A DNA stretch of 64,000 bases from Tomocerus qinae (lineage: Eukaryota > Arthropoda > Collembola > Entomobryomorpha > Tomoceridae). The translations under genes were made by a program, and so were the position numbers. Below, one piece after another: positions 46,501 through 58,780 of the stretch. Positions within the stretch are counted from its first letter, which is position 1, and every line of letters begins with the position of its first letter. Location of the stretch: assembly GCA_020055645.1 (NCBI GenBank), contig CM034548.1, forward strand, positions 11,284,001 through 11,348,000. Direction: 5' to 3'. The notes under the pieces are model-generated. The model was not told the DNA's origin, did no database searches, and saw nothing but the letters and a program-made list of their open reading frames with translations.

Positions 46501-48450
46501 ATTGATGACATGGACTCACGAAATTGGACATAAAGATTGCGGGAAACTCGTTGGGAATGCACCGACAAAAGCAAGGCGAATTGTTATTTCCCCTTAGTGT
46601 TTGACCCCTGCAAAAGTGATGACCACCGTTACACTACGCTCTGTAATGTAACATAAAATAGCATTCGCAACGCGTTTATACATTTAATCAGCATTCAGCA
46701 TTCGTAGCAGCACTTTGAAAATGTGGCTTGTATTTATCTTTCCACACGGCTCTAGAATCATGTGTCTAACTCTAATTCTAACCACCGCAAACCACATATT
46801 TCCACTGACTACAATGAAAACTCAGAAAAATACCACCAAGCTTGTCACAACATATTGCAGCTGCATTCCACATAAATATTTCTGAATCTAACACAATTCC
46901 TCCGTCTCGAGGAGATAGAGCAAACACTCTTTTTGCCTTTATCATTTATTACCTCAATGCTTATCATGCATATTCAGTCTACTTCTATAGATAAAAATTC
47001 TAAAGCAAATCCAATAATATTTAGTTAAAATATCACAAAAATTTAATCTAAATGTATATTTATTGTCTCTGTCCCATTTTTATTAAATAATACTAAATAT
47101 TTTTAATCCAAAATACTGTCTTCAAAATCTTACAGGAAAAAATTCTGCACAAATTAGCATTGTTTTACATATTGTTATGACAATTGTGTAGAATTGACTT
47201 CCGAAAGGTCAGAATTTAGACAATAGGGAAATAAAATATTATGTAGTTTCGATGGTATACAATTTTCTAGCTGAAGGGAACGATTGGAACGAATTGGAGC
47301 ATCATCCATGGAACACAACAACCACCCCTATATGGTGTAGAAACGTTGTTGGTGGAAGAGGAAAATGTGACAATAAGATTTTCTCTGCCCTTTCCATTTA
47401 GTATCTCGCACAGATAACTCTCTTACTACCACGATCGACGAAAAATGAGAATTTGTAGGAAGGAGATAAGGCATATGGTATACACTCATTTGCGGTTCGG
47501 GGGCAGATTCTTTTCCGATTACAAATATTGCTCGCAATAGACCGATTTATTGCAGACATGGAAATAATGCCATCGATTTAATGTCTAGATATTGGCTTTG
47601 GAATAACCACTTGCAGTTTATCTCTTTTCGATCGCTCCGACTTTCTTCCTAGGATGCATTCAACACATTAAGTGCACTCAAGACAATAGGCATCCTTATA
47701 CTCTCTCGTATATGCACATCCTGCATATATTAATGGAAAAGGCAAGAGGGCAAACTAAAAGCCAACAATTTTGTCAGATACCGTAAACAGCGCAGCCTCT
47801 TCAGAGGGATGGATTTAATGGACAACGTGCATTTTGCAAATACGGATATTAAAGAGCTCGGAGAACTTTTGATTCTCGTCTCTGTCGTTCATTGCAAATG
47901 CTAAATTCGGTTTCCTCTCTGTCTTTGTTCTGTACAGCACAAAGAGCAATTTTAAATCCCATTTCCCTGCTTTAATATCCTACTTACGCCTCCATAGAGC
48001 ACTATCACTCCAGCTTCTATCAAATTAACACGAGAAAAATGGATTTCCTTTTCAGATATGCTTTGCAGTATAAAGAATATAATCATCTCATTTACATACT
48101 GTAAAAGGCACTCGTTGTTTAATACTCACTATATAGTTAACGTTATATAAATACATATACTTATAGTTATATGAGAGTTACACAGTTTCAAATGAATATT
48201 CAATTGAATCCCAACTAGAACATGGCAGATGTTAAGATAACCAACCAGCATAAATTGTAAATTATATATCTAATGTGTCCTCATCATAAAACAACACAAA
48301 AATACACGGTATAAGCCACTCTTTCTAACAAAGAGCTAAAAATGTTGAACAACAAAATTAATCCCATTCATCTATGTAGTTGAAAATTAATCAGGTATGA
48401 AAGAGATATTTATTCTGGGGAAGAAATTAATCTCAAAAGATTTTGACAAA
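43561..48450. other. Intergenic with alternating skew blocks, no gene recognised
   Basis: C-rich + strand blocks at about 44.14-44.41 and 45.6-46.1 kb and G-rich blocks at about 45.25-45.48 and 46.19-46.56 kb give further G-to-C changes near 45.54, 46.58 and 47.56 kb. One 65-codon minus frame (45487-45684) has an exon-like composition but no firm splice sites. Confidence 0.55.
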
Positions 48451-48611
48451 TTACGGGTAAAATATATAATAATAAATTACGAGTAAAAATATATAATAAT
48501 AAATTACGAGTAATAATATATAATAATAAATTACGAGTAAAAATATATAATAATAAATTACGAGTAACAATATATAATAATAAATTACGAGTAAAAATAT
48601 AAAATAATAAT
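48451..48611. repeat. 27-bp minisatellite, six units
   Basis: Units start at 48451 (26 bp), 48477, 48504, 48531, 48558 and 48585. The core is TTACGAGTAA followed by an A/T-rich TATATAATAATAAA tail. Units differ by single substitutions, with array-edge variation. 27 is a multiple of three, so a minus frame stays open with a nine-residue period of Tyr, Leu, Ile and Val; this is not a gene. Confidence 0.92.
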
Positions 48612-50469
48612 AATAACTATATATAAAAATATTTATTGCCATGTGTTTGTAACCATGTATGTTTGCATGAACGTATCGCATAATTTGCATATTAATACAG
48701 AAAAGGAATTCCACTCTGCTCTGGGTTAACATTATAACAGTTCAAAATTAACCGAAGTGATGAGGGCCTATGATATAAATAAACATAAACTTTTGGTATT
48801 TTACACAATAATATAAGTTTCGTTTTGCAGTTTTATCTGTTAAAGCAAGTCTTTAGCATTTTCAAGACACAAATAACTTAAAGCACACGGCGCTTATCTG
48901 AAGCAAATGAGATTCCCTTCACGATATTCTCTTGTCTCTTTTAAGCCTTATTTTTAAAGAAATTCCTGCAACACGATAACCACTGAGCTTAAAATGAAAT
49001 GCAAGATATCTAAAATGTTGTATATTATAGCTATTGTACATTGTACTACCTTACTGGTGATTGTATTTTCATTGACTTTTTCCTGTGTAGCATAAATTTT
49101 GTTTAGGCGCCTGTTTATTTATTTCATTGCAATTTTCATGACTATTGTTTACGTATCTTAACCAGTAAGAGTTAGGGGTGCGTGTAACTCGTAATCAAGG
49201 TAAAAATAAGTCTGTCTAATATAAACGCAATATTTATTGACATTATGCTATTTAGGCAACATCATATTTATGGTAGTTGGTTGCATATATATGTACATAG
49301 CAGTATCCCAGATTTTTAAGTTTGTTTTCACTAAGTTAATGATCTCAAACAGTTTCATGATTGTTTTACAATAAAAATAATCTTAGTCCATCCAAAAATT
49401 AAACCTTTGATTTTATATCGCAAATGGCATGTTTTAATGTACTTTTGATTAGGTACCGATGACATTAGAAACAGTGGTTATAGGTTTTAGTATGAATACA
49501 TTTCCCAGACTTAAGATCATCTTCGGTACTATCGAAGAGTCATATCATATCATTATTATGTGAGCTCAATTATCTAAATAAAACTAAAGTAAACCAGTTG
49601 GCGCAGAGGCAGTAAAAATTTTATTGGTATTTAGCTTATTTGATTTACACTTACTTCGGTTTAAGTCCACAGCGTGAGACAGGATTTTGTTACACTCAGA
49701 GAAGACGATGGAGTTTAGGATGCGTTTATTCAACGAGTGAAACTAGTTCAGCAGACACATGATATAATAGCCGTTTCCTAAAAGCGATAAGTGAGTGAAA
49801 CTACAATTGAATAGCTAAAGTTTAATGGCGACCTTCAGATATGAGCACATGCTGGGCAACTTGGCAATAATCTATTTTAATACTTACTGAACTATGAAGA
49901 CAAAGTGCAATAAAAACAAATTAGATTACATGTTCGGCTCTGTATCTCATTAAATTACACCTTGAGTCTCACTAATAAGATTATGAACGATGTGATTATT
50001 AAATACGTGATGTACATTAAATTATTTCCAGGCCTATTAATAGTTTGGTACTATTTTGACTAATACATTATGAACTCGACATTACACTTCTTGGGGGTAT
50101 ATATTTAACTGTACTATGAGAGGACCTGTGGAAAGCTATGAAGAGCCAATTACAGAAGGGAAATAGTGTTTGAAATTGAAATTTCCTTACAGACATCAGC
50201 AGGAAGTTTTTATATGTAAATGTAATATTCGCATTTACATAAACATTTCAAGAGTTGATGTTGATAGCTATTAGCTATACTTTTGGCTCTTTTCTTTATG
50301 GACACGATCTCATGTGGATCGAATGTAAATGGAAAAGACTGCAAACATGCGAGTAAGAATAGAATGAATTATTCCACCAAAAACTCATTGTATTGAAGGG
50401 AGTGGGGATGCCTACCAACATAGTGGCTATAGCATCAGCAAATAAATAACACCATAACTTCTTGCTCTG
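48612..50469. other. Intergenic, nothing recognised
   Basis: A+T-rich. No exon, RNA gene or clear repeat seen. Confidence 0.55.
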
Positions 50470-50591
50470 CTAGATATGTACAAACAATGCACTGACGGGT
50501 CCCAGAAAGAACAACGGCGATACCAATACCACCGTCGCGTCGTGAGGCTCATCATCTTCCTTTTTAAGATACATCTTCCCGTCGCCACAGT
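50470..50591 (-). CDS. Possible exon (unidentified gene), minus strand
   Basis: The acceptor TAATATTAG precedes 50591. Reading with two nucleotides to complete a codon gives CGDGKMYLKKEDDEPHDATV followed by VLVSPLFFLGPVSALFVHI and a stop at 50470. This composition looks coding (acidic patch, then hydrophobic). The required entry phase (1) does not fit the phase 0 exit of the exon at 50656-50834, only 64 bp away. Either the link is wrong or a frameshift is present. The phase 0 frame is also open but looks less natural. Confidence 0.22.
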
Positions 50592-50655
50592 CTAATATTA
50601 TTTACTTATCGTTAAAATTCAGTCATAACATTCATTAAAATGACCATTTCTTTAC

Positions 50656-50834
50656 CTCCACCCAAACTTGCCAACTTTTTAAGTCGTCCAAACAAACCAC
50701 TTTGCAACCTACATGAGTAAACACATTTTTATGAGTCACTAACATCCGTTTAACATCATCTTGAAGAGGTGCATCGCTAAATAAAACCAACACTTTATTT
50801 ATATCACGCAGTTTGCGTCGATTGACATTGTAAG
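50656..50834 (-). CDS. Possible 59-codon exon of an unidentified gene, minus strand
   Basis: The acceptor ATTACTTTAG and the donor GTGGAG|GTAAAG bound 179 nt. Only one frame is open throughout. It includes NRRKLRDINKVLVLFSDAPL, QDDVKRML and CKVVCLDDLKSWQVWVE. The alternation of beta-strand-like hydrophobic stretches with charged helices is typical of a folded domain. A loose resemblance to the N-terminal domain of Treslin/TICRR crossed my mind (hydrophobic strand before a helix, then a Trp-containing segment), but it is far below what I would use to name it. No clear partner exons. Confidence 0.35.
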
Positions 50835-52243
50835 CTAAAGTAATATGAATTAACCAAATGCAAACGCTATAGTGATTTAATCTGAAGTGACTGTAATTTT
50901 ATTTGCAAAAGAGAGATTAATTAAGCAGATTATTAAATTGATATTCCAGTATCATTTCATATCATAATAAATGAGGTTAGTATTAATTAAACACTAAAGC
51001 TGTATTTAAATAAATTAAAAATTAAGAATAATTAAATAAATAGTTTCAAACTTTCTAACCATTAATTCATGACATGGACAATAATAAAGAACATCAAGTC
51101 CAATATTGTATTACAAAAATGGCTCAGAGCCATAATTAAATAGTACACAATCATAATATTTATAACTCATAACTGATATTACATCTTTGAGCCATGGGCC
51201 ATAACATTCTGTAATGTTGTGGTAATAAACTGTGTGAATTCCTTATCTCGTATGTTTTCCAGTTCATAATGGCATATCCGGTGTTGTTTTTAAAAAATAG
51301 GTTTCTAGAAAAATGTTTATCTGGATGTTAATTAGATTGTTAGACCTGTAATAATAAGACACATGGTTTTACTGTTTTCCTATTTAATTAGTAAATTACA
51401 GGATTAGGTACGAACATCTCATTCAGTCAAAGAGTTGTTTTTTATAAATTAATACGTATAGGTTTGTAATAGTAGTATTATCGTGCAAAATACAGAATAG
51501 AATATAGAAGGGGCTAGTTAATGTACATAGATAGTGTCATAAAAATAGTTGCATGCTTATAAATTGTCGTGCAATAGTGCAAGGTGTAAGTTCCTAAGTA
51601 TAAAAAAAATTAAATTGTCGGTTGCCGTTGTGCAATGTGTTTCATTTTGCACAAAGTCCATATACTAAGACTTGCTGAAACGTTAAGCCCTCCAAATAAT
51701 TGCACTTAATTGCATTGTAATGTCAGTTCCACACATGTGGGAAGAATGACGGCATCTGAATTAAATTGGCTAATTGTATGTAATAAAGGCCATATTCACC
51801 TGCAATTATACATCTGTAAATTATATTGGCCAGTGCTAAAACATATTTATTTAGATTCCTAATAAAGTCTATTGTAAAGAGTCGTATAATACTTCTGATT
51901 AAACTACGCAACTTGAGTTGCTGTAAACATGATTATGTTCATCCCCAGATTCTGTGACCCTGTATGTAAACCAACCTTCGATTTTTAAATTATTTAGTAA
52001 TAATATACATTAAAACCGCACTCGTATAATTTAAACCAGGCGAATTCTTTGCGAATTAGGGAACGAATTAGGAACGAAACAAATTAGGCAAGTTATGGGT
52101 TAAAATGATAATCATTTAATTTTTCTAAACATTTTCCTATACATCATTATTATTGTTTCTGTAATTAACTACGAGTAATTCTATAACCTCTGTCTAGCTC
52201 AAGTGTAAAAAATAATTTTAAACAATTAATTGAATCTAATTAC
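50835..52243. other. Possible intron between exon-like segments
   Basis: A+T-rich, 1.4 kb. Contains a short hairpin at 51629-51653 (TGTGCAA and TTGCACA arms). No convincing exon inside. Confidence 0.4.
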
Positions 52244-52374
52244 CAAATCCAATGCAATTGGCAAGTCAACAAAATGCTTAGTTAACAATCCAAATATCCG
52301 CACGCATGAAAAAAACTTCATGCACTTTTTTCCTGGAAAATAACAATTGGCTTTCCATGTATAAACTACTTTTT
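52244..52374 (-). CDS. Possible exon, minus strand, phase uncertain
   Basis: The acceptor TTTTGTGCAG and the donor TTG|GTAATT bound 131 nt. One frame is open for 43 codons (VVYTWKANCYFPGKKCMKFF then IFGLLTKHFVDLPIALDL). A second frame (KSSLYMESQLLFSRKKVHEV) would follow in phase from the exon at 52496-52607 but ends at a stop at 52278-52280. Either this is a terminal exon in that second frame, or the region is degenerate. Confidence 0.2.
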
Positions 52375-52495
52375 CTGCACAAAATAGTAATATTATTGCT
52401 AATTAGTGGTTGCAGATGCAGTGTAGTTGTAGTATCTGCAACAATGAATGCAAAGCATCTTTTGGGCAAATGATATATAAGTATAGGTTTTATAC

Positions 52496-52607
52496 CTCTT
52501 GTTAGATGACAAAACTATTTGTCCTGGAAGCATATAATTTTCCCAAACGAGTAAATGTGGGCTTATACGAGCAAATAGCTTCATCTGGAACATCCAAAGT
52601 CTCAAGG
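52496..52607 (-). CDS. Possible exon, minus strand, frame ambiguous
   Basis: The acceptor TTATTCGCAG and the donor AAGAG|GTATAA bound 112 nt. The frame open through the donor gives LRLWMFQMKLFARISPHLLV and so on. A second frame gives LDVPDEAICSYKPTFTRLGK, which looks more protein-like but meets a stop 14 nt before the donor. The conflict means I cannot say which, if either, is real. Confidence 0.22.
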
Positions 52608-53240
52608 CTGCGAATAAAAAAATATTATGTTTCTACGTCTCCATTACAGTAGTTGTCATATTATTATTACATTTTGTCGAGTAATGCATGGGCAGAGAGG
52701 TGACATGCAATGTTTTGGTATACTTTGCTCTGGTAGTAAGTTGACATAGTAAAATGTCAGAGACCGATTAAGTGTAAATGAATTTAGTTGAGAATGGTTG
52801 AATTTTTAGTGTTTGTTAGAAATGGAGATAAATATACTATGTACTAGTTTGTTTGCTTAACCTGTTTCTTTCTGTAAGCTTATGCAAAATTTAATAACAT
52901 TATGGGTAGTGTGATTACTAATTTCAAGGGATGTGAAATTTTGGCAAATCTTATGCACTTAACATTACGCCTCTCTTTTATACCTGATACAGCTATTAAC
53001 GTTTTTACAGTTACGGCCTTCTTTGAAAGTTTTTCACATGTACATTAAATCTAATAATGATGGTAAAATGTTTTTTTTTTTAAATATTTCTTCATGGTCC
53101 CTAAGGACAAAAATTAGTTTCAGGTTAGAAGCATTAAATTAAATTTACGACGTTTTCATTTCAAACATTTTGATTGCAAGTGTTGGGCAATTTATAAGGA
53201 AATGTATATCTACTTAATTGATATGTTAGGAAAACATGCG
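52608..53240. other. No feature recognised
   Basis: A+T-rich; includes a run of T at about 53071-53080. No upstream exon for the 50.5-52.6 kb segments could be identified. Confidence 0.5.
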
Positions 53241-54095
53241 ATAATATAACTTATGGTTGGTAGGGAATAAAAACAAGAGAGTTTTTGTATGAAAAGATGA
53301 AGGTTTTGGAACCCTGTTTGTTATCTGGATACATTCGTCCAGTGAAGTAAAATAATAAAGGCGCTGATGGAATCGGTACATGGAAAGTAGAATGGAAGTA
53401 GACTGGACTGGTAGTATTTGAATGTCGAGAGAATTGAATGTGTGTTGCTAATAAATCTCTAAATAATTGTGCAGTTAGGAATGAAATGGCAAATAGAAGT
53501 TCAGAGTAGTCGAGGCAGTATTTATTTAGTGTGCTAAAGGAGTTGTTACAACACCTAGAATGGATAGGAAACAAAGGAGCAAACACCCGTGTGGATTTAT
53601 TTGATGGTCTGTCAGTCTGTCTGGTTTGCTAAGCTCTCTGCTGGCTGGACTAGACTGCTGGAAGTGCCCCATTTTTGTAATCATAAGACTAGTTGTCTGT
53701 GGTCTTGCGTAAATTAGAAGGTAAAAAGTGAGATTGTAGTGACACTCTGGGAAGCACGAAGAAAATACGGAGCAGGGCATGGTGAAAATACATAGCCAGC
53801 GAGGTGTTTCCGCTATTTTACGGCCGCAAATTGGCACTAATGATGGCAACACTTGATGTTTCCTTTTTCTTCATGGAGGAGAACTCGTAGCCTGTGCTTA
53901 GGACACACGCGAATACTCACAATCACTAACTACATGCATTACCAACAGTACAGTTCATGCGACCCTGCCTGCCTAGCCTACTATTCTTTATTATTATCTT
54001 CCCTTACTATTTACGATATTCTAAAGTTCCACACACTGCCCGCGGTTTATACTCCAACATCCCTTTTTTACGCTACTAAATTATTTGACCGTTGT
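53240..54095. other. G-rich to C-rich strand-skew flip at about 53.84 kb
   Basis: The clearest flip by hand count: 53341-53520 has 51 G and 15 C; 53881-54060 has 23 G and about 54 C. Minus-strand open frames of 108-111 codons in the G-rich half and a + frame of 85 codons in the C-rich half follow from it. Confidence 0.75.
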
Positions 54096-57000
54096 AATTT
54101 TTGGTCTTGAAAAAGAGTAAATATAGATGCCTAATTTAATATTTAATTAGGTAGCTTAATTTTAGTTGATTTTGTCAACTCATTCCTGTACAAAATACCT
54201 ATTTTGAGATAATTTTAACGAAAAATGTATTTTGAATTAGACTGAGAAACAGACAATGGCTTGTGTTTTTGAAACGAAGGCTATATTCGGGATTGGAGGG
54301 CAAATCATAAAATTACAATGCATTGCAAAATAAAAAGAAAAGCAAGGCAGCCATGCATGTAAATAAGTAAGTAGTAAGTGCCTAGTGCCAATGCCAACAC
54401 AATTCCGTAGAGACCTCCCTAAAATATATTTGTTGATATAAGTAAGTGGAGTTGTTTGAAAGCCAAGGTAAATCAACGGGCCTTAGCCACCTTTCCACAC
54501 TCAGTTATTCAGTTAACATCGAGTATGAATTTTATTTCTTTGGCCACGCCCACATTTCTTTAAGTCCATTTGCTCGTTCGCATATAATATTTGATTTCAC
54601 ACAGTTTCACATAGTAGTCCAGAAAAGCGTTCACCTGAGTTACATGCATATAGAGATAAGTACATAATAAGAGTGAGTAGTTTTGTTGGCAAAAGTTTTG
54701 TTTGGATGTTACACCAACAAATGTATATTTGTATAGACGTAAATAATAAATTAACTGTATTTGAGTGGGGAATATTTGTGTGGGTTCTCAAGTGTGGAAG
54801 GACAAATCCAGAGTAGAAAGAATATTATTATTAGCAAGGTGTATATAAATAAAAGCCTAAAACCGCCTGAGTATGGATAAGTGTAAGCATCTGCTTTCAT
54901 GCCAAAAATGTGCTAGCCAAGCAGCGACCAGCCACAACCTCCACCGGGCAGTTATCTATAATCTTCTGCACGATGGCTTATTATTGCTCCCAATATTTGC
55001 TACCTGGCACCTCAAACAATAGAAATTATCAAGTTTTCAACAAGTTCAAGTGAGAAAAACAACGACAAACATATCCAAATACATGTAAGTGGTCAACAAA
55101 GACGGAGAGGCCGACGTTTGCTTAGCAATGTTTACACTGAATTAGGAAAATTGCTCTTCTCACAATCTGTCGTTTCTGCTGTTGCATGAATATAAATACA
55201 CCTTTGCAGAGCCGTGACTTCCACTCACAACACATACAGATGTATACTTATACTTATCTCACATCTCTTATACCTATAATCTAATTCCAATGTGCATGAT
55301 CTAATGCATTGTGTATCAAAGCCTGAAAGTAGTGCATTTATTTCCACAGGTAGGCACCGGGCACATGCTAAGTTATTCAATTACCTTCCTTTAAAAATCC
55401 CAAATTGTAATATTATTACTATTTCCATGCTATACCATTATTATTATGCACAAGTATCGTGTGCCGCCAAAGCCCAAGGTGTGCATGCAACTAACAGTCT
55501 TTATTACTTTAGTTGATTTTTGCCTCTATATTTTTATTTGCTAATAAACAGGTTGTACTCTTTTAAAACCCATTCAAAGGTTGCATTTAATTGTAGCAGT
55601 CTCAAATTTGACTTTTACACTCTATTATCCAGTCCTGGGAATGCAAAATGTGTCGAATAATATCTGCATGGTGGTTTTCCTTTTTTGCAAGACATAATTT
55701 GCTTCATTTAAGGAGAGGAGTTCAGAAAGAATTTTTGGGTAGCTAAAGCATAGAAACAAAAGAGAAATTATAGTGCTAGAGCTAAAGGAGACAGAGGAAT
55801 AAAAGCGAGTTGGGCTCTCTCCCCTTTGGAATTATGTATTAATAATAGGGATGCTATGTGACGTGAGTCGGAGTGGAGTCACATCCCTAGAGACGTTTAC
55901 GTGATTACTCCACTGTGAAAAGTTGGCTATCTCGTTGATAATATTATGATGACTTTTTATCTCTCTCTGTGTAATAAATTTCACCTGGATCATATTACAT
56001 TAGGAATATTACGTCAGCCCAGTATTAATCACAAAGTGGCATATTGAAATCCACTTTTTTGACAGGTCTTCTGCTCCCTATGGACAAATTCACCTCCGTG
56101 TGCTGTGAAATAAGAAACGGACTATGTCTCTCCTTGGGGACTTCTATGTCTCACTCTCAATTATATGTAGCACCATACAATATAGGCTATAGTATCTCCT
56201 GTTATTACATCATAGTGTTCCTAGTGGTAAAATGCCAATAAGTGAATGGTAATCCATGATAATATAGTGCTGTATTTGAATCATACCTTTTATACCTCCT
56301 ATGACGATTATTATTATTCTTTGGAGAAGATAGTATTGCATGAAGACCCACGGTGCTTACGTCAGTGTACGACATTATATTATGTGTTGCAATGACAGAA
56401 TGGAGCTACCGTATGCTGTCTGACATTGACACGATGTCTATTAAATCATTGGGTCATTTACGTCAATTTTTATTTCTCCAGTAGCTTCTGACAATTAAAT
56501 AATGCACCATATACATGTAGATTGTTACATCAAGAGATAATAATTACAGATACGCTATACAATTTATTCTGCCTTATGGCTTTATTTTTACAGCCTTTGA
56601 TAATTAATTGCACTATGGAGAAAGATTTTTCACAATTCAATATGAGCAAGTGTGCAATTATTATTTTTATATAGCAATCAATAAGAATCTGGATGAGTGT
56701 ACATCATTTATGATGGTATGCATTTAAACGAGAAGTTCTGCCCCGTATTTTTGCGGGTACAAATTAACTGTAACATGAAGTAGATACTTTGATGCATATG
56801 GTAAACGTACGTGTCTTTATTACTTACGTGGGCAGATATTTGCTATTCCAAACATTCTCACTAAATACATTATTGCTCTGATAATCTAAATATTGATTGG
56901 TAGGAAAGAAAAAAGGTCATGAAAATTTACAACTTGTGTGGAAATGCAGATTGAAAAGCATTATGATATGATATGAGATTAAGGATTAAGATAAATTAGG

Positions 57001-57480
57001 CGATGAATGGAAAGATGAGAGCTTTCAAGTTTACAAAACCAGCAGTGAAAATATGATGAGACATTGGGAGTTGAAAGAATTGGAGTGAGTGCATATGTTA
57101 ACTGTAGCTGTGGAGATATTCGAGTCGTACTACATGATAACATGTGATATGTGCAAGAGATATTAGTAGTAAAACGAGGTCCATTTTCATTCAACTCGAC
57201 CATGGCACCCCATAAATACTTGAAGCGTAACTTTCGATGAATTATGATGAATAAACATATCAAGTCAGGATTCGTAGCAAGGTGCTAATCAGAGATCGTA
57301 TGTTATCAAGAGCACAATTATTATTTAAAAATGTAGAAAATAAAGTATAGGCGCTTCCCTTGGGCTCTCATGATTGTACCCCTCTCTATATACTACTGAG
57401 CCAAATTGTGACTACTATATATAATATATGCATACGCAAAGCATTATCCAAAGGATAGATAGGTACTTACACGTAGTAGT
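54096..57480. other. Intergenic, no gene recognised
   Basis: No gene. Further G-to-C changes near 54.48 and 54.89 kb and G-rich stretches at 55.73-55.88 and 56.88-57.13 kb. Short open frames (62-94 codons) lack motifs. Confidence 0.55.
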
Positions 57481-58080
57481 AGGTACATAAAAATGTGTAC
57501 AATTTAGAGTTGGAAGTGGAGAGGTTTAGAGTAAAAAGAGATCTTTGTGTACTCTATAGTATCGCCCTATGAATTTTTATGATCTATCTATTTTAAATTG
57601 CTTATTGCAGGTAAGTGAGTAGAGAGACAGGTAGAGGTAGGTAGTTAGGTTACTATTAGACATTAGGCAGGTATGTGGGGCTCTATAAAAGAAAACGATG
57701 AACTGGGAGCTGAAGAAAAGGTGATAATAGCGTGTAGTGCCGTGAGTAGAGTGAGTGATTCTAAATTATTGTTGAATACCACCTATGCTATTATGCCTTG
57801 ATTTGATTCTGCTGTTGCTTTGCCCATGATCGATTTAACTTCTTTCTATGGCAGACTCTCTATAGCTTCACAAACCAAACACTCTCAGATACAAACAACC
57901 TAAATATTCTGTAAACAGTAGGCTAACAGACAGATAATCCATCTAATCCTCCACGAAAGCCAACCGAGTCAATCTGCACTTACTTATACACTGTACTCGC
58001 ATTTATTCCAGATCTTCATCATCCGACAGCTTCAGATCCACAATGTATCAATTTCAGAGTGAATCAAAAATTCTTGCAGG
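57480..58080. other. G-rich to C-rich strand-skew flip at about 57.77 kb
   Basis: 57661-57720 is G-rich and 57961-58020 C-rich (6 G, 18 C by hand count). The left half carries GGTAG-type words (CAGGTAGAGGTAGGTAG); the right half is rich in CAAC/CTAC words. Confidence 0.65.
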
Positions 58081-58406
58081 TTGATAAACACGTACCCTGT
58101 TTTAAAGCTGACTTAAATATATAGAGAGACATGAGAGTTTTGCATGTTTAACTACCTACACAACATAAGTACACAGACAATATAATTTCTACATAAATGA
58201 GTACACGTACAATCAGAGGAGCTGTTTATTTGATGTGTATACAGAGGGATAAAAGACCTGCTGGAAGAATAAATGAGAAAAAACTTGAATTCACACAGAC
58301 ATAGAAAAAGGAGTTGAACTCAGCTCGGATATTATTTACTTATTATGACAGATTCAATTGCAGTTTGCTTGCTTTCAGTTTATTTATCTGTACAGCCTAT
58401 TACACT

Positions 58407-58441
58407 TACTACTACTACATGTATAATATGTAGTAGTAGTA
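58407..58441. repeat. Hairpin of CTA repeats beside the transposon
   Basis: Arms TACTACTACTACAT (58407-58420) and ATGTAGTAGTAGTA (58428-58441), perfect over 14 bp, 7-nt loop. It lies 30 bp outside the target duplication of the element at 58475. Confidence 0.85.
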
Positions 58442-58470
58442 TGTGTGGATGTTCTCTGGTAGTAGGTATA

Positions 58471-58474
58471 TATA
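58471..58474. other. Left target-site duplication TATA
   Basis: TATA directly before TGTGGTAG. The surrounding TATATATA makes a chance match possible. Confidence 0.55.
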
Positions 58475-58777
58475 TGTGGTAGTCCAGAAGAGCAGGGGTG
58501 CCAGTAGCGCTAATGGCTAGTCCACAGGAGCACTGCTCTTGGGGCTTAGCCATAGGAGCTATCGACTTTAGTCCATAGGAGCAGTTCTGATTTCTTTGCA
58601 TTAACAATACGTATTTATTAAAAATATTATTAATAGTCATTATATAATTAGTCAGTAGGTTAATATTGCATGAAAATACTTTGGACGCAGTAAAATTAAT
58701 AAGTAACATCATTAAATTGACAAGTGAATCAGAGTAAAGGAGATTAATCGCAGTGAACATTAATACTTAGTGTTGCC
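58475..58777 (+). repeat. Left terminal inverted repeat
   Basis: 303 bp. The outer 109 bp carry four copies of a 15-bp word, TAGtCCAnAGGAGCA in loose form, starting at 58480, 58518, 58547 and 58569. The inner part is A+T-rich. A minus-strand open frame here is a consequence of the repeat and has a twin in the other arm. Confidence 0.92.
58480..58583 (+). promoter_or_regulatory. Iterated 15-bp words in the inverted repeat, possible transposase binding sites
   Basis: Four related words at 58480-58494, 58518-58532, 58547-58561 and 58569-58583, with start spacing of 38, 29 and 22 bp. The third reads TAGCCATAGGAGCTA. The same set, inverted, is in the right arm. Subterminal repeats of this sort often bind transposase; here that is inference. 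Confidence 0.55.
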
Positions 58778-58780
58778 TAC

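Noticed and set aside
48451..48732. 93-codon Tyr/Leu/Ile repeat protein
   Set aside because: Direct translation of the 27-bp minisatellite.
50656..50834. Naming the exon-like segment as Treslin/TICRR
   Set aside because: Only a vague hydrophobic pattern; expected neighbouring exons were not found and the phases do not fit.
53251..53852. Two overlapping minus frames of 108-111 codons
   Set aside because: Product of the G-rich + strand block; different frames overlap with similar composition and no motif.
58487..58760. Minus-strand 126-codon open frame with a near-identical + strand twin at 59144-59506
   Set aside because: Both frames are simply the two arms of the transposon's inverted repeat read in opposite directions; no protein motif.
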